From assembly GCF_017565745.1 (NCBI RefSeq), contig NZ_JAGDYM010000014.1, positions 122,173-186,172 on the forward strand: a stretch of DNA of 64,000 nt, read 5' to 3'. Positions 35,124 to 43,056 of this stretch are shown here, piece by piece; positions within the stretch are counted from its first letter, which is position 1; each line of letters begins with the position of its first letter. A program made the translations under genes and the position numbers. The notes below the pieces were generated by a model. The model was given only the letters and a program-made list of their open reading frames with translations, did no database searches and was not told where the DNA came from. This stretch comes from Leucobacter weissii (GTDB lineage: Bacteria; Actinomycetota; Actinomycetes; Actinomycetales; Microbacteriaceae).

Positions 35124-36740
35124 TCAGTGGGATCGGCGCATCAGGCGCGCGATCAGCTCTCCGACGAGCACGGCGGTGTTGAAGGGGCCGCGGGAGGGTG
35201 CGCTGGGCAGTATCGAGGTGTCGGCCACCCGGAGTCCGCGGACGCCGTGCACCGCGCCGGCGCCGTCGACGACCTCGCCCATCGGCGCGGTGCCGCACAT
35301 GTGGATCGCGGTGCCGAGGTGGTCGCGGATCCACTGCTCCAGGCTCCGGTCGTCGAGGAGCGTTGGATCGTCGAGCGCGGCGAAGCGGCCGAAGACGCCA
35401 GCGAAGGCCTCGCTGCGGAGCATGGCCGCGGCGGTGCGCACCCCGAGCCGGAGGCGCTCGACGTCCTCGGCGTGCTCGAGATAGCGGTATTCGATGCGCG
35501 GAGGGGCGAACGGATCGCCGCTGCGCAGAGAGAGCTTGCCGCGGCTGCGCGGCTGCTGCAGGGCGACGATCAGCCGAAGTTCGGACGTCTCGGTGATCGG
35601 CGGGGGTGGGCCGGCAGAGGAATCGCCTCCGAACAGCGCCTCATCGGGCTGCGCGGTGAGCAGGATCTCGAGGTCGCCCTCGGCCCCGCCCGCGCCCGTG
35701 TTCGCCGAGTCGAAGTTGAGCGCGGTGGGGAATGTGGTGCGCGGGCCGTCCTCGGCCACCCGACGGGCGGGGTGCCAGCCGAGCGCGAGGTTCGGATGAT
35801 CGTGGAAGCGCTCGCCGACGGGCAGATCGGCCACGACCGGGAGACCCAGGGCCTGGAGCTCGCGGCGCGGGCCGATACCGCTCAGCATGAGCAGCTGGGC
35901 CGTCGCGACGGCCCCGGCGCAGAGCACCACCTCGTCGGCTTCGATCATGGCCGTCGAGGCCGGGTCGCCCTCGCGGGCCGCCACAGCGCCGAGGGCTCGA
36001 CCGCCCTCCAGGAGCACTCTCACGACCCTGGTCCCGCCGATGACCGTGAGATTCGGGCGTCCGCGCGCCGCGGAGAGGTAGGCCAACCCGGTGTGCACGC
36101 GCACTCCGTCGATGATGTTCGACGGTATCGGCCCCACTCCTGGTCGGGCGCCGATCGCGTTCTTGTCGGGCTCGAGCGGGAACCCGAGCTCCTGCGCCGC
36201 GGCGAGGAAAGCGCCGGTCAACTCGCCGCTCTGCGGCGGTCGGCGCAGACGCATCGGTCCGTCGGAGCCGTGCCCGGCCTCGTGGCCGAAGTCGAGGTCG
36301 TTCTCGAGGGCCGCCAGCAGCGGCAGCGCGTTCCGGTACTCCCAGGCCGAACCGCCGCTCCGCGCCCAGCGGGCGAAGTCGCCCTCGCGCGCCCGTACGA
36401 AGTAGCCGCCGTTGATGGCGCTCGATCCGCCGAGCAGCCGGCCGCGCGGCACGATGCCCGACGTGTTCGCCGTGAGCTCGGACTCATACCCCCAGTTCAC
36501 GGGGTGTCCGGGAACCGCAGCCGGAAGAGTCGTGCCGTCGAGCAACTCGCCGGGAGTGTCTCCCACCGGGCCGGCCTCGATCAGGATCACCTGGCGCGCT
36601 GGGTCCTCGCTCAACCGCGCGGCGAGCACCGCGCCCGCGGTGCCACCGCCGACGATGATCGTGCGCGAAGCCGCTATCGTCTTACCAGCGGCGGTTCTGG
36701 AGAGGTCATCGATCCAGTTTCGCGAGAACGAGGGCGACAT
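35124..36740 (-). CDS. mftG: Mycofactocin-associated GMC oxidoreductase MftG
   Basis: This 538-residue flavoprotein has the GMC FAD-binding start TIIVGGGTAGAVLAARLSED, followed by VPRGRLLGGSSAINGGYFVR. The C-terminal active-site region has HMCGTAPMG, GVRGLRVADTSILP and GPFNTAVLVGE. The NGGYF variant of the GMC signature and the adjacent mftR identify it as MftG, reported to pass electrons from reduced mycofactocin to the respiratory chain. ATG 36740 has AGAAGG at a good distance; an in-frame ATG at 36779 is possible. It is 72 bases downstream of mftR on the same strand. Confidence 0.85.
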   Translation of the reverse strand: MSPSFSRNWIDDLSRTAAGKTIAASRTIIVGGGTAGAVLAARLSEDPARQVILIEAGPVGDTPGELLDGTTLPAAVPGHPVNWGYESELTANTSGIVPRGRLLGGSSAINGGYFVRAREGDFARWARSGGSAWEYRNALPLLAALENDLDFGHEAGHGSDGPMRLRRPPQSGELTGAFLAAAQELGFPLEPDKNAIGARPGVGPIPSNIIDGVRVHTGLAYLSAARGRPNLTVIGGTRVVRVLLEGGRALGAVAAREGDPASTAMIEADEVVLCAGAVATAQLLMLSGIGPRRELQALGLPVVADLPVGERFHDHPNLALGWHPARRVAEDGPRTTFPTALNFDSANTGAGGAEGDLEILLTAQPDEALFGGDSSAGPPPPITETSELRLIVALQQPRSRGKLSLRSGDPFAPPRIEYRYLEHAEDVERLRLGVRTAAAMLRSEAFAGVFGRFAALDDPTLLDDRSLEQWIRDHLGTAIHMCGTAPMGEVVDGAGAVHGVRGLRVADTSILPSAPSRGPFNTAVLVGELIARLMRRSH

Positions 36741-36812
36741 CGGAAAACACCTTCTCTCGTCTACGGTCCTGTCGGTCATTCTGCCGTGAATGCTCCGGGC
36801 TGGTGAGCGGTC

Positions 36813-37427
36813 TCAAGGTTCTCCGGATAGTGCGCCGAAGACGGACTCCGCGGTCGAGAAGGCGGATTCGAGCAAGACGATAAGATCCTGATCCTCATGG
36901 GCCAGCCACTGCTCGTAGGCGCTGAGACACAAGCCGAGGCAGGCCCAGGCGACTGCCTGCGGGGTGAGGGCATCGACATGCTCGCCTCGGCGCTCTCCGA
37001 CATATTCGGCGATCACTTGCCGCCATGCGGCATATCGGAGCGTGGAATGCGCGGTCAACGAGGGGACGTTCAGCAGCAGATTCATGCGGCCTCGGTGGAA
37101 TGGCAGTTCATGCTCGGGATAGCGATTGAAATCGATGATCGCTTGGCGGAGCGCCTCCGCAAGCGGGCGCCGTCGGTCGATGTCGGAGAGGTGGGCCCGC
37201 ATCGTTTCGAGAAGGTGATCGAAGTCCCCCCAGGGCAGATCGTTCTTCGACGCGAAGTAGCGGAACAGAGTACGTCGGCTGATGCCCGCCGCAGCAGCTA
37301 CCTCTTCCACTGTGGTGTTGTCGAAGCCGCGTTCCAGGAACAGCGTCAGTGCGACATGGCTGAGCTCGCCATGGGTGGTCGCGGGCGTACGTCCGATCCG
37401 CGGTGATGAGCCGGGGGAATCGCTCAT
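36813..37427 (-). CDS. mftR: Mycofactocin system regulator MftR (TetR family)
   Basis: The 204-residue TetR protein has FLERGFDNTTVEEVAAAAG and SRRTLFRYFASKNDLPWGDF, a close fit to MftR, where RRTFFRYFxSKNDxxWGDF is conserved. In mycobacteria MftR represses the mft operon and is released by long-chain acyl-CoA. ATG 37427 has AAAGAGG. It sits head-to-head with the SDR-MoxR-VWA-mftD-mftF genes, and the shared promoter motif at 37471-37508 is its most likely target. Confidence 0.87.
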   Translation of the reverse strand: MSDSPGSSPRIGRTPATTHGELSHVALTLFLERGFDNTTVEEVAAAAGISRRTLFRYFASKNDLPWGDFDHLLETMRAHLSDIDRRRPLAEALRQAIIDFNRYPEHELPFHRGRMNLLLNVPSLTAHSTLRYAAWRQVIAEYVGERRGEHVDALTPQAVAWACLGLCLSAYEQWLAHEDQDLIVLLESAFSTAESVFGALSGEP

Positions 37428-37470
37428 GCCGACGACCTCTTTCTCCGAGACTTCCAGGTGGGTCCATTCT

Positions 37471-37508
37471 GCACCCCTTTCTTTTGGCACTTGGTGCAAC
37501 TATTATCG
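37471..37508 (+). promoter_or_regulatory. Candidate MftR operator/promoter, copy 1
   Basis: The stretch CCCTTTCTTTTGGCAC, then TTGGTGCAAC, then TATTATCG is nearly identical to 41551-41588 in the same locus. The core fits TGNCAC-N3-GTG, a spaced inverted repeat (GCAC-TTG-GTGC). TATTAT at 37501-37506 is a good -10 for the rightward operon. No other pair of promoters in the window shares such a stretch. Confidence 0.65.
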
Positions 37509-37529
37509 AGAGGACACGGAGTCCCACCA

Positions 37530-37670
37530 ATGCCGATGAGGATCCGGACCGCGAGGGAGTCATCATCCACCGAGGAGTCGAAGCCGGTTGCGGGCCCGTT
37601 GCTGCCCGCCGGGTTCGGCACGTCCTCCCCCCTGCGCGCTCTCTGCGACGATCTACGTCGAAACTCTTGA
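37530..37670 (+). CDS. Possible 46-residue leader peptide gene before the mft dehydrogenases
   Basis: An ATG at 37530 behind CACGGAG opens a 46-residue frame starting MPMRIRTARESSSTEE and ending RALCDDLRRNS. It occupies the place where mftA could stand, just after the candidate promoter. However, it lacks the MftA C-terminal signature (IDGMCGVY-like) and any RiPP-like core. It could equally be a chance frame in a long 5' leader. Listed only so the 346-base gap 37428-37773 is described; after its stop a hairpin TTCCC/GGGAA (about 37734-37750) and the SDR ribosome site follow. Confidence 0.2.
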   Translation: MPMRIRTARESSSTEESKPVAGPLLPAGFGTSSPLRALCDDLRRNS

Positions 37671-37773
37671 ATCCTGAGCGATTCCCAGCCACGCGCCCGG
37701 CGACCGCATTGAGCGGGCTGCGCGCTCGACCGTTCCCAGAGTCGGGAAACGATGGATAGAGGAGGAGAGCATC

Positions 37774-38598
37774 ATGTCAGGTCGTGTCGAAGGAAAGGTC
37801 GCTTTCATCACCGGTGCAGCGCGAGGGCAGGGGCGTGCTCATGCGCTGAGACTGGCCGAGGAAGGAGCCGACATCATCGCAATCGATATCGACGAGCAGG
37901 TGGAGGGTGTGCCGTATGCGACGGCCACCGCTGCAGATCTGCAGGAGACGGTGCAGCAGGTCGAGGCGCTCGATCGCCGCATCGTCGCCGAGACCTGTGA
38001 TGTACGCGATCTCGAGCGTCTGAAGCAGATCGTCGCTCAGGGCGTCGGCGAACTCGGTCGCCTCGATATCGTCGCGGGGAACGCCGGAGTCGACATCGTC
38101 GGTCCGTGGCAGGAGATGACGCCCGAGATCGTGCGAACCACGATCGATATCAACCTGATCGGCGTCTGGAACACGGTGATGGCTTCCGTGCCGGCGATTC
38201 TTGAGGCGGGAAACGGCGGTTCGGTCATCCTCACGAGTTCGGCGAACGGGTTGAAGGCCGGTCCGTGGAACATCGCATACAACATGTCGAAGTACGGCGT
38301 CACGGGACTCAGCAAGTCATTCGCGCAGGAACTGGCGAAGGACGGAATCCGGGTGAACAGTGTGCATCCCGGAGGCGTCGACACCCCGATGGCGCAGGGC
38401 ATCATGGGGGTCGAGGACAGCGGCTTCGCGAGGGGGATGGAGGAGAACCCGCTGCTCACCGGGATGCTCACACAGTGGTTGCCGGGCATGATGGACCCCC
38501 GGGAGATCTCGAACGCCGTGCTGTATTTGGCCTCGGACGAGGCCAAATGGGTGACCGGCCACGCTCTCGCGGTGGACGGTGGTATGACCCAGTTCTGA
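37774..38598 (+). CDS. Mycofactocin-coupled SDR oxidoreductase 1
   Basis: The 274-residue dehydrogenase opens with GKVAFITGAARGQGRAHALR and has NAG, the catalytic Ser in LTSSANG and the YxxxK pair in AYNMSKYG. The insertion after the first beta-alpha units, ending QVEALDRRIVAETCDVRD, is the hallmark of the TIGR03971 mycofactocin-coupled group. In these enzymes the NAD cofactor is held tightly and mycofactocin is the electron acceptor. A GAGGAGGAG site precedes ATG 37774. The substrate is probably an alcohol or hydroxyl compound (inference). Confidence 0.9.
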   Translation: MSGRVEGKVAFITGAARGQGRAHALRLAEEGADIIAIDIDEQVEGVPYATATAADLQETVQQVEALDRRIVAETCDVRDLERLKQIVAQGVGELGRLDIVAGNAGVDIVGPWQEMTPEIVRTTIDINLIGVWNTVMASVPAILEAGNGGSVILTSSANGLKAGPWNIAYNMSKYGVTGLSKSFAQELAKDGIRVNSVHPGGVDTPMAQGIMGVEDSGFARGMEENPLLTGMLTQWLPGMMDPREISNAVLYLASDEAKWVTGHALAVDGGMTQF

Positions 38599-38695
38599 GC
38601 AATACGGGCGGGTGCCGCCGAACGCCGCGAGCGGCATCGATCGCCCCAGATCTTGCGGTGCGATGACACGGGTCGAACAACACGAAGGAGTTATC

Positions 38696-39532
38696 ATGAC
38701 CGGAAAACTCGAGGGAAAGGTCGCATTCGTCACGGGGGCGGCTCGCGGGCAAGGCCGCTCGCATGCGCTCCGACTGGCGCAGGAGGGCGCCGACATCATC
38801 GCCATCGACGTCAACAAGCAGCTCCCCACCGTGCCCTACCGGGGCGCGACGCCGGAGGATCTGGCGGAGACCGTTCGCCAGGTGGAGGCGCTCGATCGCC
38901 GGATCGTCGCGGCCGAGGCCGATGTGCGCGACTACGGGGCACTGAAGGCTGCGGTCGACGAGGGAGTGACGCAGCTCGGCCGACTGGATATCGTGAGCGC
39001 GAACGCCGGCATATTCTCGAACGCGCCCTCCGACCAGCTCAGCGAGGAGGCCTGGGACGAGATGATCGACATCAATCTGAAAGGGGTCTGGCTCACGGCC
39101 AAGGCGGCCATCCCGCACCTCCGCGTCGCGGGCGGGGGATCGATCATCATCACCAGCTCCACCGCCGGGATCAAGGGCACGCCGAACTTCGTGCACTACG
39201 TCGCCGCGAAGCACGGGGTGGTCGGCGTCATGCGGACGCTGGCGAACGAGCTCGCCGCCGACGGCATCCGGGTCAACACGGTGCACCCCACCGGTGTGGA
39301 GACCGGGATGATCCTGAACGACAACCTCTTCGAGCTGTTCATGCCGGATCTGCCCGCGGAGCAGCGCACCCGGGAAGAGTTCGCCAAGCGCATGACCGGC
39401 CTGAACGCGTTGCCGATTCCCTGGGTCGAACCGGTGGACATCTCGAACGCGGTGCTGTTCCTCGCGTCGGACGAGGCGCGGTACATCACCGGCGTGCAGC
39501 TGCCGGTCGACGCCGGATCGACGCAGAAGTAG
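38696..39532 (+). CDS. Mycofactocin-coupled SDR oxidoreductase 2
   Basis: This 278-residue paralogue of the preceding enzyme shares GKVAFVTGAARGQGRSHALR, the same insertion (PEDLAETVRQVEALDRR), Ser in ITSSTAG and YxxxK in HYVAAKHG. The two proteins diverge most around residues 185-240, the substrate loop, so they likely act on different or successive substrates. ATG 38696 follows GAAGGAG. The 97-base gap after the first gene has no evident promoter. Confidence 0.9.
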   Translation: MTGKLEGKVAFVTGAARGQGRSHALRLAQEGADIIAIDVNKQLPTVPYRGATPEDLAETVRQVEALDRRIVAAEADVRDYGALKAAVDEGVTQLGRLDIVSANAGIFSNAPSDQLSEEAWDEMIDINLKGVWLTAKAAIPHLRVAGGGSIIITSSTAGIKGTPNFVHYVAAKHGVVGVMRTLANELAADGIRVNTVHPTGVETGMILNDNLFELFMPDLPAEQRTREEFAKRMTGLNALPIPWVEPVDISNAVLFLASDEARYITGVQLPVDAGSTQK

Positions 39533-39608
39533 CCCCTCGAACGCGGGGCTCGGGCGCGTGCTCGGGCCTCGCGTTCCCGTCCGACAACCGATCAGAGGAA
39601 CCCGCTCG

Positions 39609-40547
39609 ATGAACACCGACCCGCCCCAGACGTCTCTCGCAGCGAGTCGCGCTCGCATCCTCGGCCGCGTCGTCGGCCGCAGGCACGAGCTCGAACTGAC
39701 GCTCGCCGCCGTGGCGGCCGGGAGGGATATCGTGCTCGAAGGCCCGCCCGGGACCTCGAAGACCACGATGCTCACGGCCATCACGCAGGAGTGGGGGATC
39801 CCACTGCTCTTCGTGGAGGGCAACGCCGATCTCACGCCGGCGAAACTCGTGGGGCACCACAACCCGGCACGAGTGCTGCGCGAGGACTACTCGCCGGACA
39901 ACTTCGTGGCGGGCCCGCTGCTCGAAGCGATGCAGCAGGGAGGCTTCCTCTACATCGAGGAGTTCAACCGGGCGCCCGAGGACACGCTCAACACCCTCCT
40001 CACGGCGATGGCCGAGCGCTCCATCACGGTGCCCCGCGTCGGCAGGATCGGCGCGCTGCCCACCTTTCGCGTGATCGCATCGATGAACCCCTTCGACAAC
40101 GTGGGAACGACCCGCCTCTCGACGAGCGTGCACGATCGGATGAACCGGCTCGCCGTGAGCTATCAGGACGAGCCTGCGGAGATCGAGATCGTCGAGTTGC
40201 GATCCGGGCTGGAGGGCGACGGCGGCCGCCGGATCGTCGCGGACGCCGTCGCCGTCACCCGGGCCACCCGTCAGCACGAGGACGTGCGTCAGGGGTCGAG
40301 CGTGCGCGGCGCCATAGACGCCGCCATGATCGCGGCGCAACTGGCGGAGATGCGGGGCATCGATCCCGCAACGGCCGAAGGCGATGCCGGCGAGGGCTAC
40401 GCCGCGATGTTCTACGATGCGATGATCGTGGCGCTCTCGGGACGCATCCACGTCGATGACGCGGCCGAGAGCACTCCAGAGGCGGTGCTGCGCGAGATCT
40501 GGGAGGATCGCTTCATCCTCGAGCCGCACCGTGCCGCGCCCGGATGA
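39609..40547 (+). CDS. MoxR-family AAA+ ATPase
   Basis: The 312-residue ATPase has Walker A IVLEGPPGTSKTTML (about residues 42-56), Walker B GGFLYIEEFNRAP and sensor 1 FRVIASMNPFDNVG, the typical MoxR pattern. MoxR ATPases work with VWA-domain partners as chaperones for metal or cofactor insertion. The next gene, 6 bases on, is such a VWA protein. Its position inside the mft locus suggests maturation of a mycofactocin-dependent enzyme or complex. ATG 39609 follows AGAGGAA. Confidence 0.9.
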   Translation: MNTDPPQTSLAASRARILGRVVGRRHELELTLAAVAAGRDIVLEGPPGTSKTTMLTAITQEWGIPLLFVEGNADLTPAKLVGHHNPARVLREDYSPDNFVAGPLLEAMQQGGFLYIEEFNRAPEDTLNTLLTAMAERSITVPRVGRIGALPTFRVIASMNPFDNVGTTRLSTSVHDRMNRLAVSYQDEPAEIEIVELRSGLEGDGGRRIVADAVAVTRATRQHEDVRQGSSVRGAIDAAMIAAQLAEMRGIDPATAEGDAGEGYAAMFYDAMIVALSGRIHVDDAAESTPEAVLREIWEDRFILEPHRAAPG

Positions 40548-40553
40548 AGAGAG

Positions 40554-41549
40554 GTGGCGGCGGAGACCCCCCTGCAGCGGCGCTCCGAACGATCCCGCGA
40601 GCAGCCGGGCAGGCCGTTGAAGCGCCGGCCGAAGCAGCTCGACGAGGCCCCGACGCTGCACGATGCCACCGGCAAGGGCGGCGCGGTGCTGCGCGGCGGC
40701 GGCGAGGCCCGGCCGCGGAGCGCCTCCCCTCCCGGTGCGAGCGCGCCCGGCGAGACGGATGAGCCGGCGGCGCTGATCGACCCGCTCGGCCTCGCGGAGG
40801 ACGCGCCGGAGATCGACCCCGCGGTGCGCGCGGTCGCGAGGAGCATCGCGGAACGGCTGTCGGTGCGCCGCCCCCGCCTCGACACCTCGGCCACTCGCGG
40901 TACCGGGCTTCTGATGAGCGTGCCCTATCGCGGCTCTTCCGATGAGATCGACCTCGACCGCACGATCGAGGTGCTCGCCGAGCGGCCGCTGCCCGACGAC
41001 GAGGACATCTTCGTCCGGGAGCGGCTGCGCACCCGGCGCTCGGTCGTGCTCCTCGTCGACGTCTCCGGGTCGATGAAGGGCGAGAGGATCAAGACGGCCG
41101 CGGCGACGGTCGGGGCGCTCTCGGCGGAGCTCGAGCACGATTCGCTCGCCGTGATCGCCTTCTGGAGCGATGCCGCGGTGGTCCTCGAGCCGGGCGACGA
41201 GATCCGTCCGATGGAGCTGCTCGACACCATCCTGCGCATCCCCGCCCGCGGCCTGACAAACGTGGCCTTCCCCCTGGAGACGGCCGCCGCGCGGCTGCTG
41301 CGGGTCCCGGCGCGCGACTCGAGGGTCGTTCTGCTCTCCGACTGCGTCCACAACGCGGGCCCGGATCCGCGGCCGTTCGCGGCCCGGCTTCCGCGGCTCG
41401 ACGTCCTGCTCGACGCGAGCGGCGAGAAGGACATCGAGCTCGGCCGGGAGTTGGCGGCGCGCGGGCGCGGCATCTGCCGGGTCATTCGCGGGCATCGGGA
41501 TGTCGCCCCGGCGATCACCGCGATGTTCGGGGCAAATGACCGGTCATGA
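40554..41549 (+). CDS. VWA-domain partner of the MoxR ATPase
   Basis: The 331-residue protein has a basic, disordered N-terminus (1-75), a helical middle, then a von Willebrand A domain (about 160-320) with an intact MIDAS motif SVVLLVDVSGSMKGERI. The GTG start is 6 bases after the MoxR stop; the ribosome site is weak, consistent with coupling. Its stop codon abuts the second mft promoter motif, so mftD is probably also transcribed separately. No membrane segment is visible, so the pair is cytoplasmic. Confidence 0.85.
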   Translation: MAAETPLQRRSERSREQPGRPLKRRPKQLDEAPTLHDATGKGGAVLRGGGEARPRSASPPGASAPGETDEPAALIDPLGLAEDAPEIDPAVRAVARSIAERLSVRRPRLDTSATRGTGLLMSVPYRGSSDEIDLDRTIEVLAERPLPDDEDIFVRERLRTRRSVVLLVDVSGSMKGERIKTAAATVGALSAELEHDSLAVIAFWSDAAVVLEPGDEIRPMELLDTILRIPARGLTNVAFPLETAAARLLRVPARDSRVVLLSDCVHNAGPDPRPFAARLPRLDVLLDASGEKDIELGRELAARGRGICRVIRGHRDVAPAITAMFGANDRS

Positions 41550-41550
41550 G

Positions 41551-41588
41551 TGCCCCTTTTCTTTTGGCACTCGGTGTCACTATGATCG
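41551..41588 (+). promoter_or_regulatory. Candidate MftR operator/promoter, copy 2
   Basis: The stretch CCCCTTTTCTTTTGGCAC, TCGGTGTCAC, TATGATCG aligns without gaps to 37471-37508, with identical CTTTTGGCAC. The core TGGCACTCGGTGTCA is a good palindrome (TGNCAC-N3-GTGNCA). TATGAT (41581-41586) is the -10. It would drive mftD-mftF from within the operon. Confidence 0.65.
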
Positions 41589-41684
41589 TTGGTGATGGGG
41601 GTCGCTCCGAAGACGCGACCCAGCGCAGCGCGGCGCCGACCCGGCACCGCACTGCACGGCTTGTGAAGGAGAGTGAGGCGGCCG

Positions 41685-42962
41685 ATGAGTTTGTGGCCTT
41701 GGAAGCGCAACCCCTGGTTCGAGACGGTGGCCGAGGCGCAGCGCCGGACGAAGAGGAATCTGCCGCCGTCCGTGTATGCGGCGCTCGTCGCCGGAAGCGA
41801 GCGCGGGCGGACCCCCCAGGAGAACATGGATGCGTTCGCGCAGCTGCAGTTCGCCCCGCACGTGGCGGGCCATCAGCCCGAGCGCGATCTCTCGACGACC
41901 GTTCTCGGGGTGCCGATCTCGATGCCGGTGGTGATCTCGCCCACCGGCGTGCAGGCGATCCACCCCGACGGCGAGGTCGCGGTCGCCCGCGCCGCCGCCG
42001 CCCGCGGGACCATCATGGGACTCAGCTCGTTCGCGTCGAAACCTGTGGAAGAAGTGGCGGCGGCCAACGAGAACACTTTCTTCCAGCTCTACTGGACGGG
42101 CAGTCGCGACGCGATGGTGCAGCGGATGGAACGAGCTCGCGCGGCGGGCGCGAAAGCCCTCATCGCCACGACCGACTGGTCCTTCTCCGTGGGGCGGGAC
42201 TGGGGCAGCCCGGCGATTCCCGAGCGCATGAATCTTCCCGCCCTCGTCAAGTTCGCGCCCGAGGGCATCATCCGTCCGAAGTGGACGCTGCAGTGGCTTC
42301 GCGCCGGTCTGCCTGATCTCAGCGCTCCGAATCTCAAACCGCACGACGGGCCGGCGCCCACCTTCTTCGGCGCCTACGGCGAGTGGATGCAGACCCCGCC
42401 GCCCAGCTGGGAGGACATCGCCTGGCTGCGGCAGGAGTGGGGCGGCCCCTTCATGCTGAAGGGCGTCACCCGCATCGACGACGCCAAGCGCGCCGTCGAC
42501 GTCGGTGTCGATGCGATCTCGGTGTCGAACCACGGCGGCAACAACCTCGACACGACCCCGGCCTCGATTCGCTGCCTGGGCCCCATCGCCGAGGCCGTGG
42601 GCGACCAGATCGAGGTGCTGCTCGACGGCGGCGTGCGGCGCGGCGGCGATGTCGCCAAAGCCCTGGCCTTCGGCGCGCGCGCCGTCATGATCGGCCGCGC
42701 CTATCTGTGGGGACTCGGCGCGAACGGCCAGACCGGCGTCGAGAACGTGCTCGATCTGCTGCGGATGGGCCTCGACTCCGCGGTGCTCGGCCTCGGCCAC
42801 TCGTCGATCTCCGGGCTCAGCCGCGACGACTTCCTCGTGCCGGAGGGCTTCGAGGCGAGACTGGGGGACTCCGGCGATCCCGCCCCGGATTCGGGCGAGG
42901 CGAAGCGGCGCGCCCCCCGGCGCCCAGCTGCGAAGCGCCCGGTCGAGAAGACCGTGCAATAG
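41685..42962 (+). CDS. mftD: Pre-mycofactocin synthase MftD
   Basis: The 425-residue FMN protein is of the alpha-hydroxy-acid oxidase family. FMN-binding parts include ISPTGVQAIHPDGE, SVSNHGGNNLDT (catalytic-type His) and LLDGGVRRGGDVAKALAFGA. The usual family Arg after HGG is Asn, consistent with MftD acting as an oxidative deaminase on the peptide-derived intermediate rather than on hydroxy acids. The basic C-terminal tail of 30 residues is extra. ATG 41685 follows GAAGGAGAG. The substrate is made by MftB/C/E, which are not in this window. Confidence 0.88.
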   Translation: MSLWPWKRNPWFETVAEAQRRTKRNLPPSVYAALVAGSERGRTPQENMDAFAQLQFAPHVAGHQPERDLSTTVLGVPISMPVVISPTGVQAIHPDGEVAVARAAAARGTIMGLSSFASKPVEEVAAANENTFFQLYWTGSRDAMVQRMERARAAGAKALIATTDWSFSVGRDWGSPAIPERMNLPALVKFAPEGIIRPKWTLQWLRAGLPDLSAPNLKPHDGPAPTFFGAYGEWMQTPPPSWEDIAWLRQEWGGPFMLKGVTRIDDAKRAVDVGVDAISVSNHGGNNLDTTPASIRCLGPIAEAVGDQIEVLLDGGVRRGGDVAKALAFGARAVMIGRAYLWGLGANGQTGVENVLDLLRMGLDSAVLGLGHSSISGLSRDDFLVPEGFEARLGDSGDPAPDSGEAKRRAPRRPAAKRPVEKTVQ

Positions 42963-43056
42963 GGCTTCGGGTACCCTCGCAGCAGGCCCACCGCCCCGAA
43001 CCGCAGATCGTCGCGCACGGGGCACCCGCGTCCGCCCGAAAACGGAAGGAATCCCC

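Noticed and set aside
37424..37621. Minus-strand 65-codon frame with a CxxC, considered as mftA
   Set aside because: It overlaps the mftR start, lacks the MftA C-terminus and has no ribosome site.
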